The translations under genes were made by a program, and so were the position numbers. Below the pieces are notes generated by a model. That model saw only the letters and a list, made by a program, of their open reading frames with translations. It was not told the DNA's origin and searched no databases. From a virus: a DNA stretch of 33,080 bases. The DNA is taken from IMG/VR virus record IMGVR_UViG_3300042887_002021, positions 1 through 33,080 of that record; one strand, written 5' to 3'. Shown piece after piece: positions 8,231 to 14,965 of the stretch. The stretch's first letter is position 1. Every line of letters starts with the position of its first letter.

Positions 8231-8406
8231 CTTTTTTGTTGTAAATAAACTGCTTTTAATTTTTCAGTTCTTTTTTTAACAGAAGGTTTTACAAACTGTT
8301 GTCTTTCCCTCAATTTTTGAACTTGCTTTGTTTTTTGAACTTTTTGTTTATAAGTTCTTAATGCCGTCTCAATACTTTTTTCTTTAGATAAGTCTATAAT
8401 AATCAT
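8215..8406 (-). CDS. rpsU: Ribosomal protein bS21, phage-encoded
   Basis: The 63-residue product matches bS21 over its whole length and has the usual length of the Bacteroidota form. It shows 'ALRTYKQKV' near the N-terminus and then 'LRERQQFVKPSVKKR' (32-46), close to the host-type sequence. bS21 sits on the 30S platform beside the 16S rRNA 3' end. In Flavobacterium ribosomes, to my knowledge, bS21 with bS18 and bS6 hides the anti-Shine-Dalgarno sequence, with Tyr54 in contact; this protein also has tyrosine at position 54. It is the only leftward gene in the head block, with a host-type promoter. Unlike reported flavobacterial rpsU genes it has no Shine-Dalgarno sequence, so the known autoregulation may not apply. 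It may replace host bS21 and adjust translation to phage mRNAs; that role is inferred. Confidence 0.93.
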   Translation of the reverse strand: MIIIDLSKEKSIETALRTYKQKVQKTKQVQKLRERQQFVKPSVKKRTEKLKAVYLQQKRNGLS

Positions 8407-8410
8407 ATAT

Positions 8411-8456
8411 AATAAATATACAACAAATATATGAAATTATTTTTGGTTATTCCAAG
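8411..8456 (-). promoter_or_regulatory. Compound promoter of rpsU: host-type plus late-like element
   Basis: Read leftward, CTTG (8453-8456), a 21-base spacer and TATATTTG (8424-8431) match the Bacteroidota consensus TTTG / TAnnTTTG. Closer to the gene, TATTTATT (8411-8418), one mismatch from the putative late motif, ends 4 bases before the ATG. The gene may therefore be read both early and late. Confidence 0.65.
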
Positions 8457-8508
8457 TATTTTAGTTATTTTTTAAAAACACCATAAGAAATAATAATATG
8501 AAATATTA

Positions 8509-8934
8509 ATGAAAACAGGTAAGTATATCCCATTAGGGATTTACAATGATGTAAAGATCGGTTATGGTACCGTAGATTTTAAAAATCTTAAAACCATTTA
8601 TTTGAAATTAAACTCATGGGTTCAAGCCGAAAATGAGACTGATGATTTTGATCATATGATCCATAAATCAAGACGAAAAGTTAAAGAAATAATTTACAAT
8701 CTTAAGAACCCTTATTTTAAACAACAATCTATTGTTGATTTAGATATTAGAACAAAGGGAATTAAATTAGAAAAAAGATCTTTTATGAACTTAGAAATCA
8801 CATTATATGTTGATAAACAGTTCGACGTTAAATCAAAAGAAATTAAAAATAACGTAAAAGATATTCTATCTATGGTAATAGAAGACGGACTTTCTGATAA
8901 AAATCTATTCAATTTCTACAAATCCAAAAAATAA
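8509..8934 (+). CDS. Phage protein of unknown function
   Basis: The 141-residue product begins 'MKTGKYIPLGIYNDVKIGYG', with short beta-like segments followed by a long basic helical region and 'FMNLEITLYVDKQFDVKSKEI' near the C-terminus. I recognise no family. It lies between the divergent rpsU and the prohead protease gene, in the place where T4 carries small prohead-core genes, so a head-assembly role is possible from position only. The 102-base gap between rpsU and this gene is AT-rich. I find no exact TATTTATA for this gene, so its promoter is unclear. No Shine-Dalgarno sequence is present. Confidence 0.72.
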   Translation: MKTGKYIPLGIYNDVKIGYGTVDFKNLKTIYLKLNSWVQAENETDDFDHMIHKSRRKVKEIIYNLKNPYFKQQSIVDLDIRTKGIKLEKRSFMNLEITLYVDKQFDVKSKEIKNNVKDILSMVIEDGLSDKNLFNFYKSKK

Positions 8935-8948
8935 TAGGGTTATCGATG

Positions 8949-8956
8949 TATTTATA
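8949..8956 (+). promoter_or_regulatory. Putative late promoter motif TATTTATA upstream of prohead protease
   Basis: An exact TATTTATA lies 16 bases before the protease ATG in the 38-base intergenic gap. This longer spacing would allow a leader of about 10 bases. Confidence 0.62.
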
Positions 8957-8972
8957 GTAATAAAATCTATAA

Positions 8973-9656
8973 ATGAAGATATTAGGACCCAAAGAACTTG
9001 GAACAGGAATTTTAATAGAATACGACGCAGGACACGTATCTCCAGAAGAGAATAAAAAAATTATACAGGAAATGAAGGGTGTCGACTTCTCTGAAGACAT
9101 AATCCTTTATGCTGTTTTACAAAAATTCGATACTCCAAATAAGAACGGAAGGATATATCCTGAAATGTTACTTAAGAGAGAAAACGAAAAATATCAAACA
9201 CTAATTAGAAAGGGTGGAGCATTAAATGAATTAAATCACCCTTCATCTTCACTAATCGATTTAGATAGAGTATCACATTCAATTTTAGAAACTTATTGGG
9301 ATGGTAAAATCCTAATGGGTAAAATTAAGTTATTCACTTCTCCAGGTTGGAAGAAGATGGGTATCGTTTCAACCAAAGGAGATCAAGCTGCAATGTTATT
9401 AATGAACGGAGCAACTTTAGGTATCTCTTCACGTGGTGTTGGATCACTTAAACAAGTTAAAGGTGAAAACATCGTACAAGATGATTTTGAATTAGTTTGT
9501 TTTGATTTAGTATCATCACCATCAACTCCCGGTGCTTACATTTTTAAAGACCCATCAGAAAGAGATCAATATCAAGAGGCGGAAATTAAAAAACCAACAC
9601 TTGACAGTAGAATGTCTAAACTTATGGGCAATTTAGATACATTTCTATCTAAATAA
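8973..9656 (+). CDS. gp21: Prohead core protease (gp21-like)
   Basis: This serine protease of the T4 gp21 / herpesvirus assemblin type matures the head by digesting the scaffold and trimming capsid proteins before DNA packaging. The 227-residue length fits gp21 (about 212). The catalytic histidine is likely H89 in 'ELNHPSSSLIDLDRVSH', and the serine is S152 or S153 in 'LGISSRGVGSL', both in the family arrangement. 'QKFDTPNKNGRIYPEMLL' (about 50-67) is another typical block, related to the substrate cleft. The gene precedes the scaffold and major capsid protein genes as in T4. Its presence makes protease-dependent head-targeting leaders on other proteins of this phage plausible. Confidence 0.95.
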   Translation: MKILGPKELGTGILIEYDAGHVSPEENKKIIQEMKGVDFSEDIILYAVLQKFDTPNKNGRIYPEMLLKRENEKYQTLIRKGGALNELNHPSSSLIDLDRVSHSILETYWDGKILMGKIKLFTSPGWKKMGIVSTKGDQAAMLLMNGATLGISSRGVGSLKQVKGENIVQDDFELVCFDLVSSPSTPGAYIFKDPSERDQYQEAEIKKPTLDSRMSKLMGNLDTFLSK

Positions 9657-9688
9657 TAAACTTTTTAGGGGCAGGAACATTAAAAAAC

Positions 9689-9718
9689 ACGATTTTTTAA
9701 TAAATCGTAGTATTTATA
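9689..9718 (+). promoter_or_regulatory. Inverted repeat and late promoter motif before the scaffold gene
   Basis: ACGATTT and AAATCGT (9689-9708) form a 7-bp inverted repeat with a 6-base loop. The exact TATTTATA follows 2 bases later (9711-9718), 27 bases before the scaffold ATG. The hairpin has no T tail, so it is more likely a regulatory site or a weak structure than a terminator. Confidence 0.55.
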
Positions 9719-9745
9719 AGGTAATAAAAACAATTAATTTTCACA

Positions 9746-11038
9746 ATGAGCGAAAAATCAATTTTAGAACAAGCGTTACTTCAAGTACAAAATCTTGAAG
9801 AGGCCGTAAAGCAAAATGCAAAAGGTATACTTGCTTCAACAATGAAGGAAGAACTTAAAGATTTGCTAAAAGAATCATTGGAAGAAGAGGAAGAAACAAC
9901 AACTGAAGAAGAAGTTGCTAAACCTGAAGAAGAGGCAGAACAAGATGTAACAGCTGACGACGAAGACACAGATGATGAATCTGAAGAAGACGTTGATACA
10001 GATGTTGATGCAGATACAGACCTCGATAACTTAGACTCAACAGATGACGTTGATTCGGATGTTGACACTGATGTTGACATGGATGATATGAGTACCGATA
10101 TGGGAACTGATATGGAATCTATGGATGACGAAAGTTCAATGGATGATGAAGACGTTATGGATATGACAAGTGCTTCAGACGATGAAGTTCTTAAAGTATT
10201 CAAGGCTATGAAACCAGAAGATGGTATCGTAGTTAAAAAAGACGGTAACAATGTTGAATTCGGTGACGGTGAAGATGAATACATCATCAAATTAGATGGT
10301 GAAGATTCTGATATCGATACTGGAATGGACATGGGAGCTGACTTAGATACAGATGTTGAATCTGACGTTGATTCCGACGTTGATATGGATGAAATGGATA
10401 TGGATGCTGAAGTTGAAGAAGTAATGTCTTCTGACAACCAAGAAGAAACTATCTATGAAATCGAATTAGACGAGGAAGAGGAAGAGGAAGAAGAATCTAA
10501 TGAAGCTGAGGTTTCTGAAGAGGAAGAAGAATCTAAAAAAGTTGAAGCTACTGAAGCTGCACGTACAAAATCAAACGTTCACGGAAACAAGAACGGTATG
10601 AGTAGAGCTGGTTTACCATCTAAAACAAAGTACAAAGCGGGTTCAGGTATCAACGAACAAGTTGAAACATTGAAAAAACAAAATGCTGAATATAAAAAGG
10701 CGTTAGTATTATTCAAGGATAAACTAAATGAAGTTGCAGTATTCAATGCAAACTTAGCTTACGCTACACGTTTGTTTACTGAACATTCAACTACAAAACA
10801 AGAGAAATTGAATATATTAAAGAGATTTGATACAGTTTCTACTATGAATGAAGCTAAGTCTTTATTCTCAACAATCAAAACTGAATTAGGTTCAAAAACT
10901 ACGGTTACCGAATCAGTTGCGAAAAAAATCTCTAACACTCCATCAACATCTTCTTCTACAGAGGTATTATCTGAGTCAAAAGCTTATGAAAATCCTCAAT
11001 TCAGTAGAATTAAAGAAATGATGAGAAAAATAAAATAA
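9746..11038 (+). CDS. gp22: Prohead scaffold/core protein (gp22-like)
   Basis: The scaffold forms the inner core on which the prohead shell assembles and is then digested by the prohead protease. The 430-residue product has an N-terminal helix (1-50), a very acidic region (about 50-270) of irregular Asp-Val-Asp and Asp-Met repeats, and a C-terminal helical, coiled-coil-like region with 'EQVETLKKQNAEYKKALVLF' (about 306-325). Possible protease sites of the type hydrophobic-x-E include 'INE', 'LNE' and 'VTE'. Assignment rests on position between protease and capsid protein and on composition, since scaffolds diverge quickly. The C-terminus, 'QFSRIKEMMRKIK', resembles the RIKxxM tags on other proteins in this window. 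Confidence 0.88.
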   Translation: MSEKSILEQALLQVQNLEEAVKQNAKGILASTMKEELKDLLKESLEEEEETTTEEEVAKPEEEAEQDVTADDEDTDDESEEDVDTDVDADTDLDNLDSTDDVDSDVDTDVDMDDMSTDMGTDMESMDDESSMDDEDVMDMTSASDDEVLKVFKAMKPEDGIVVKKDGNNVEFGDGEDEYIIKLDGEDSDIDTGMDMGADLDTDVESDVDSDVDMDEMDMDAEVEEVMSSDNQEETIYEIELDEEEEEEEESNEAEVSEEEEESKKVEATEAARTKSNVHGNKNGMSRAGLPSKTKYKAGSGINEQVETLKKQNAEYKKALVLFKDKLNEVAVFNANLAYATRLFTEHSTTKQEKLNILKRFDTVSTMNEAKSLFSTIKTELGSKTTVTESVAKKISNTPSTSSSTEVLSESKAYENPQFSRIKEMMRKIK

Positions 11039-11060
11039 AAAATTAAAACCAATATTAAAA

Positions 11061-12785
11061 ATGGGAGCATTATTAGAAAGCGGTATGGTTGGTAACATAG
11101 GTCTTAAGCACCTTAGAGTTATCAAAGAAGATACCATCAAAAAATGGGACGAATTAGGATTCTTAGAGGGTCTTGGTGGTCACCAAAAAGATAACATCGC
11201 GCAATTGTATGAAAACCAAGCGTCTTACTTAATCAACGAAGCAGCAGTAGCTGATGCGTCTGGTTCTTTCGAGACTGTAGTTTTCCCTATCATTCGTCGT
11301 GTATTCTCTAAATTATTAGCTAACGACATCGTGTCTGTACAAGCTATGAATTTACCAATCGGTAAATTATTTTTCTTCGTACCTAAAATTCAAGAAAGAG
11401 ACGGAAATGGTCATTACGCACCTTACGGTATGCCAGGTAATGAAGATGCAGCAACTGCAGGTTATAATACAGGTACTAAGAATCTTTACGATCGTTTCTA
11501 CGAAGCTAACGACTCTAACGACCAAGGTCTTTTTGATTATTCAAAAGGTTCTTTCACAGTTGTTACAGGTACAGTTATCAACATGGTAACATTCAGTGAA
11601 GGTGTTGCATCTACACAAAGTGCTATTGTAACTGGAACATCAGTTTCAAATGTAATTTTAGAAATTTCAGGATTTACGGCAGTAGGTGCTGGTAAATTAG
11701 CTGGACCTAACGGTCAAGAAATGGATACTGAAGAGTTCTTAGCTTCTTTACAAGTTCAATGTTCTCAAGTGAAAGCTGGAGATTTACCAATCAGTATCGT
11801 AACTCAAAAGTACGGTAAAGGTATCGTTGAATACGGTTCTAAATCTGCTGGTGTTACAGGTCAATTCAATGACATTTGTGATGCTAACGGTATTATCTAC
11901 GTTAACGTAGATTTACAATCTTACAGTGCATCTGCTGGTTTCTCTGATTACACAGTTGCTGGTTCATCATTAGCAAAAACTGATTTCTTAGTAACTTATC
12001 GTCAATATGCATCTTTAGAATTTGAAGATGAAATCGGTGAAGTTTCTTTCGATTTAGAGTCAGTAACAGTTTCTGTAACTGAAAGAAAATTAAGAGCAAG
12101 CTGGTCTCCTGAATTAGCTCAAGACGTTAGTGCATTCCACAACATCGACGCTGAGGCAGAATTGACAGCATTATTATCAGAGCAAATTGCTGCTGAGGTT
12201 GACCGTGAAATCTTACGTGATTTACGTAAAGGTGCAGCATGGAAAGCTAAATGGGATTACAATGAGTGGAAATACGGTGGAACTGGTGGTGCAACTTTAC
12301 AAGGTTACACTCAGAAAGATTGGAACCAAACTTTGGTTACAAAAATCAACCAAATTTCAGCTCAAATCCACAAAACTACGTTAAGAGGTGGTGCTAACTG
12401 GATCGTTGTTTCTTCAGAAGTTTCTGCGGTATTCGATGATTTAGAGTATTTCCACGTTTCTAACGCAGAACCAGAACAAGATCAATATAACATGGGTATC
12501 GAGAAAATCGGTACAGTAGGTGGACGTTACCAAGTGTATCGTGATCCTTACTTCCCAGCAAACAAGATCTTGATTGGTCATAAAGGTAAGTCTTTGTTAG
12601 ATGCGGGTTATGTATACGCACCATATGTGCCATTACAATTAACTCCTACAATGTACAATCCATTCAACATGACTCCAATCAAAGGTATCATGACACGTTA
12701 CGCAAAGAAAATGGTGAACAACCGTTACTTCGGTGTAATCGATGTACAAGGTATCCAAGTGTTTGGTTTAGATACATTAAGATAA
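11061..12785 (+). CDS. gp23: Major capsid protein (gp23-like)
   Basis: The 574-residue product is the HK97-fold shell protein of the T4 gp23 type (T4: 521 residues). The N-terminal part aligns by eye with gp23: 'AQLYENQASYLINEAAVAD', then 'PIIRRVFSKLLANDIVSVQ' and 'MNLPIGKLFFFVPKI'. By analogy with T4 gp23, cut after E65, the prohead protease should cut after E60 in 'LINE|AAV'. Residues of about 150-270 are variable and probably hold an insertion domain exposed on the capsid. The C-terminus ('NPFNMTPIKGIMTRYAKKMV', 'YFGVIDVQGIQVFGL') is family-like. CGT arginine codons appear frequent beside AGA, which suits a highly expressed gene. It follows the scaffold after 22 bases and ends at a terminator. 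Confidence 0.96.
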   Translation: MGALLESGMVGNIGLKHLRVIKEDTIKKWDELGFLEGLGGHQKDNIAQLYENQASYLINEAAVADASGSFETVVFPIIRRVFSKLLANDIVSVQAMNLPIGKLFFFVPKIQERDGNGHYAPYGMPGNEDAATAGYNTGTKNLYDRFYEANDSNDQGLFDYSKGSFTVVTGTVINMVTFSEGVASTQSAIVTGTSVSNVILEISGFTAVGAGKLAGPNGQEMDTEEFLASLQVQCSQVKAGDLPISIVTQKYGKGIVEYGSKSAGVTGQFNDICDANGIIYVNVDLQSYSASAGFSDYTVAGSSLAKTDFLVTYRQYASLEFEDEIGEVSFDLESVTVSVTERKLRASWSPELAQDVSAFHNIDAEAELTALLSEQIAAEVDREILRDLRKGAAWKAKWDYNEWKYGGTGGATLQGYTQKDWNQTLVTKINQISAQIHKTTLRGGANWIVVSSEVSAVFDDLEYFHVSNAEPEQDQYNMGIEKIGTVGGRYQVYRDPYFPANKILIGHKGKSLLDAGYVYAPYVPLQLTPTMYNPFNMTPIKGIMTRYAKKMVNNRYFGVIDVQGIQVFGLDTLR

Positions 12786-12804
12786 TCTTAATAGGAATAT
12801 CACG

Positions 12805-12833
12805 AAAAACCCTCGAGAAATCGGGGGTTTTTT
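12805..12833 (+). terminator. Rho-independent terminator after the major capsid protein
   Basis: AAAAACCCTCGA (12805-12816) pairs with TCGGGGGTTTTT (12821-12832), including one G-T pair, around a GAAA tetraloop; a T tract follows. It lies 20 bases after the stop codon and closes the head operon. Confidence 0.9.
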
Positions 12834-12836
12834 ATT

Positions 12837-12868
12837 TTTGGTATATTCTAAAAAATATAGTATATTTG
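12837..12868 (+). promoter_or_regulatory. Bacteroidota-type promoter for the SAP-like gene
   Basis: TTTG (12837-12840), a 20-base spacer and TATATTTG (12861-12868) fit the Bacteroidota housekeeping consensus (TTTG, 19-21 bp, TAnnTTTG) exactly. The -7 element ends only 4 bases before the ATG at 12873, so the mRNA may be leaderless or nearly so. Confidence 0.8.
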
Positions 12869-12872
12869 TATT

Positions 12873-13169
12873 ATGGAATACGAAAATCTACGATTAGACG
12901 TCTTAACCAAACTCATAGATGAGAGGGGGATTACGTGTAAAATTAAAAAAGAAGTGATGATTGAACACCTCAAAATGGACGATGAGGGAAAATATGTGCG
13001 TGAAACAACCTACGAAAAGTGGCAAGGTCGTTTATTAGTGGGAATAGACCTTAAAAACGGTCTTCATTTAATACAGATGGGTAAGTTAGTAGAAAAGAAA
13101 GAGGCGTCCTATAAAGGTCTCTATGCGTCCGATAGGGTATACTTTATATCTAATCAAAAATTAATTTAA
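12873..13169 (+). CDS. Small SAP-like domain protein
   Basis: The 98-residue product begins with a helix-turn-helix pattern resembling a SAP motif: 'LRLDVLTKLIDERGITCKIK' (6-25) continuing into 'KEVMIEHLKMDDEGKY'. SAP domains bind DNA, often AT-rich DNA, so a nucleic-acid role is possible. The C-terminal half ('KWQGRLLVGIDLKNGLHLIQ') looks like a small beta-rich domain without a known match. Unlike its neighbours it has a perfect host-type promoter, directly after the capsid terminator, which suggests expression early in infection by host polymerase with its own sigma factor. It converges on the leftward operon; its stop codon directly abuts the stop of the next gene, with no visible terminator between them. 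Confidence 0.72.
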   Translation: MEYENLRLDVLTKLIDERGITCKIKKEVMIEHLKMDDEGKYVRETTYEKWQGRLLVGIDLKNGLHLIQMGKLVEKKEASYKGLYASDRVYFISNQKLI

Positions 13170-13922
13170 TTACCAAGTTCTACAAGCCCAATATCTTGGT
13201 TTCCAACGAGGACCCGGATTTGAACAATTGTGTCTCGCTCTAAATGATTTACGTCTTTTTGGGTTATTTTTCTTAATAACCATTCTTTTACCTTTTGCAG
13301 ATTTACCACCAAAACCAAAGTTTACTTTAACGACTTTACCTTTGTCGTTTTTAACATAAACTTTAAATTTCTTAACGTCTCCTTGCATAATTTTACCAAG
13401 TTGAACTTTACGTCCTTGATATTCTGCTTCGTTTAAAAGACCTAAATCATATTCATATTTAGTATTTTGAACTGAACCGTTTTCATCTTCGTAAATTAAT
13501 ACGGGAGTTTGTTCATTATATTCGAAAAGTCTTTCGAATTGATCTTCAGATATTTGAATTATTGTTCTCTTTTCCATATTTTCATCAAATTTAGTCATTG
13601 TTGGTTTATTACCCTTTCCTATTTTAGGGTCTTTCTTTTCCGCTCTTCTTTTTTGTGTGGTCATCGCTTTCTTTTCTTTTTTACTATAAGACGAAGCAAC
13701 TTTTGGTGTTTCTTTAGATACTTTTTTTGATGGTCTACATTTTGGATATGATTTACCGTCAGCATCCTTTCTACCACATGGGGGATGTTTACCATCCACT
13801 TTTTTACTAACGTCTACCCATTTCTCTTTAAACCATCTTCTTAAATCTTCTTTTAATACTTCGCCAGACTCAAGACATTCGTTAATATATTCTTTATCTT
13901 CTTTTGATACGATAATTTTCAT
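13170..13922 (-). CDS. Modular Cys-motif protein (DUF5872-like N-terminal part)
   Basis: The 250-residue product joins several short modules. Residues 27-75 contain 'RWFKEKWVDVSKK', 'HPPCGRKDADGKSYPKCRPS' and 'KKVSKETP', which I recognise as the module called DUF5872, known from phages and algal viruses. A lysine-rich linker follows. Then comes 'IIQISEDQFERLFEYNEQ' (about 116-133), a leader-like helix in the middle of the protein. The C-terminus 'KRRKSFRARHNCSNPGPRWK' followed by 'PRYWACRTW' is another Cys/His module common in phage proteins. Biochemical function is unknown. The N-terminus 'MKIIVSKEDKEYINE' resembles the leaders of the two other proteins in this late operon, and the gene is the last one before the convergent SAP-like gene. 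A virion-associated role is inferred. Confidence 0.75.
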   Translation of the reverse strand: MKIIVSKEDKEYINECLESGEVLKEDLRRWFKEKWVDVSKKVDGKHPPCGRKDADGKSYPKCRPSKKVSKETPKVASSYSKKEKKAMTTQKRRAEKKDPKIGKGNKPTMTKFDENMEKRTIIQISEDQFERLFEYNEQTPVLIYEDENGSVQNTKYEYDLGLLNEAEYQGRKVQLGKIMQGDVKKFKVYVKNDKGKVVKVNFGFGGKSAKGKRMVIKKNNPKRRKSFRARHNCSNPGPRWKPRYWACRTW

Positions 13923-13923
13923 A

Positions 13924-14202
13924 TTATTTAATTTTATTCACTGTATTAACAAATTTATGACACTTATCGGATACTTTACCCTTATCGTGATCTGTGATAG
14001 ACAATTTTACATTATCGTAATGAACCGTAATATCAGGATGATGATTTTGTTTATCGGCAATTTTCATCACCTCATTCACAAATGTCATAACTTCCTTATA
14101 ATCTTTAAAATAAAATGTTTTAATTAGTTTACCACTTACCTCTTCCCAATTAACACTATTCATAAGTTTATTTTTTTGACCTTCGGTTATTATTATTCTC
14201 AT
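13924..14202 (-). CDS. Pterin-4a-carbinolamine dehydratase-like protein (PCD/DCoH)
   Basis: The 92-residue product matches the PCD family: W19 near the start, 'FYFKDYKEVMTFVNEV' (30-45), the active-site block 'ADKQNHHPDITVHYDNV' with H54, H55 and P56, and 'LSITDHDKGKVSDK' (67-80) in place of the usual THD-G-T..D. PCD dehydrates 4a-hydroxytetrahydropterin to regenerate the cofactor of aromatic amino acid hydroxylases; related proteins are thought to act on pterins more widely. No hydroxylase lies nearby, so the substrate in infection is unknown. The first 14 residues, 'MRIIITEGQKNKLM', are not part of the family and look like a phage leader with a possible prohead-protease site (ITE|G). It lies between Cys-motif and reductase genes with 1-base gaps, under a late-type promoter. 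Confidence 0.9.
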   Translation of the reverse strand: MRIIITEGQKNKLMNSVNWEEVSGKLIKTFYFKDYKEVMTFVNEVMKIADKQNHHPDITVHYDNVKLSITDHDKGKVSDKCHKFVNTVNKIK

Positions 14203-14203
14203 A

Positions 14204-14965
14204 TTATAATTTAGTGTCTTTTATAAATTTTTCATATGAGGATTTATAAGACTTTTGACTTTCGTCGTTAATATCTTTAGTATACTGCCAATTCCAATAC
14301 AAATCATCGTTTGTTTTAAAACCGTAAAATGAATGAACTTGTTTTTGTAAATCAACAACATTACTTCCATTCCAATTATGTCCTGTACAAATGTATCCAG
14401 ATTCAACATCCTTCACTATATTAGATTCATTTTGTGTTGTATGTCTATTTTCAATCCAATTAAGTCTTTCAATTAGATTTTGATAATACATATTTGCTTG
14501 TCCCCATCTAATTGAACTAAAAAATATAACCGTATCTGACTCAAATAATTCTTTAGATATTTTCCAAAGTTCATCTGATTTGTTATTGATACTAGCCCAA
14601 CATCTGTGATGACCAGAAGGATTTTTATCCTTATCATCGAGTTTGGATTTCAATACTCCACATGAATCTCCATCTTTTCTTGATACGTTACCTTCACAAG
14701 GAAATATCTTAAGTTCAGGCACATCTATTAAAACAGATTTGTCGCCCAATTCTTCGTTAAGATACATTGCAATCATTTTAGATTTTGGTATATCAATATC
14801 ATTTTCATCCCAATTATGTCTATTAGAACAACTTAATAGTAAAACTTTTTTCTTCTTTTTAAGAACGTCCAATGTCTTCTTTATAGATTTCCAAGCATCA
14901 GATTGTACCATCTCCTCAGAAATCATCATTTCCCTAATCCTTTGTATGTTCTCTTGTAAGTTCAT
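14204..14965 (-). CDS. Flavodoxin-fold NAD(P)H-dependent reductase with a phage tag
   Basis: The 253-residue product has a flavodoxin-like / NADPH-dependent FMN reductase core from about residue 40: 'VLLLSCSNRHNWDEND' (41-56, first strand and phosphate-binding loop) and 'FESDTVIFFSSIRWGQANMY' (141-160, the flavin-site strand and loop), then 'YQNLIERLNWIENRH'. Such enzymes reduce flavins, quinones or similar acceptors. Four cysteines stand between strands (C90, C102, C122, C193), perhaps a metal or redox site; I do not see the compact Cys motif of the known iron-sulfur flavoproteins. The first 16 residues, 'MNLQENIQRIREMMIS', lie outside the fold and are nearly identical to the start of the ParB/Srx-like protein at 25343-25747, so they look like a transferable tag. 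The substrate is unknown. Confidence 0.82.
   Translation of the reverse strand: MNLQENIQRIREMMISEEMVQSDAWKSIKKTLDVLKKKKKVLLLSCSNRHNWDENDIDIPKSKMIAMYLNEELGDKSVLIDVPELKIFPCEGNVSRKDGDSCGVLKSKLDDKDKNPSGHHRCWASINNKSDELWKISKELFESDTVIFFSSIRWGQANMYYQNLIERLNWIENRHTTQNESNIVKDVESGYICTGHNWNGSNVVDLQKQVHSFYGFKTNDDLYWNWQYTKDINDESQKSYKSSYEKFIKDTKL

Noticed and set aside
8968-8975. TATAAATG at the protease start as a T4-type late promoter
   Set aside because: It overlaps the start codon and differs from TATAAATA; the TATTTATA copy upstream fits the pattern of the other genes better.
9781-10437. Serine-rich 218-residue leftward frame inside the scaffold gene
   Set aside because: It is the complement of the repetitive Asp/Glu codons of the scaffold; extreme Ser/Val composition and no independent start context.
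13160-13180. Terminator between the convergent SAP-like and Cys-motif genes
   Set aside because: The two stop codons abut and I see no inverted repeat with a T tract there.
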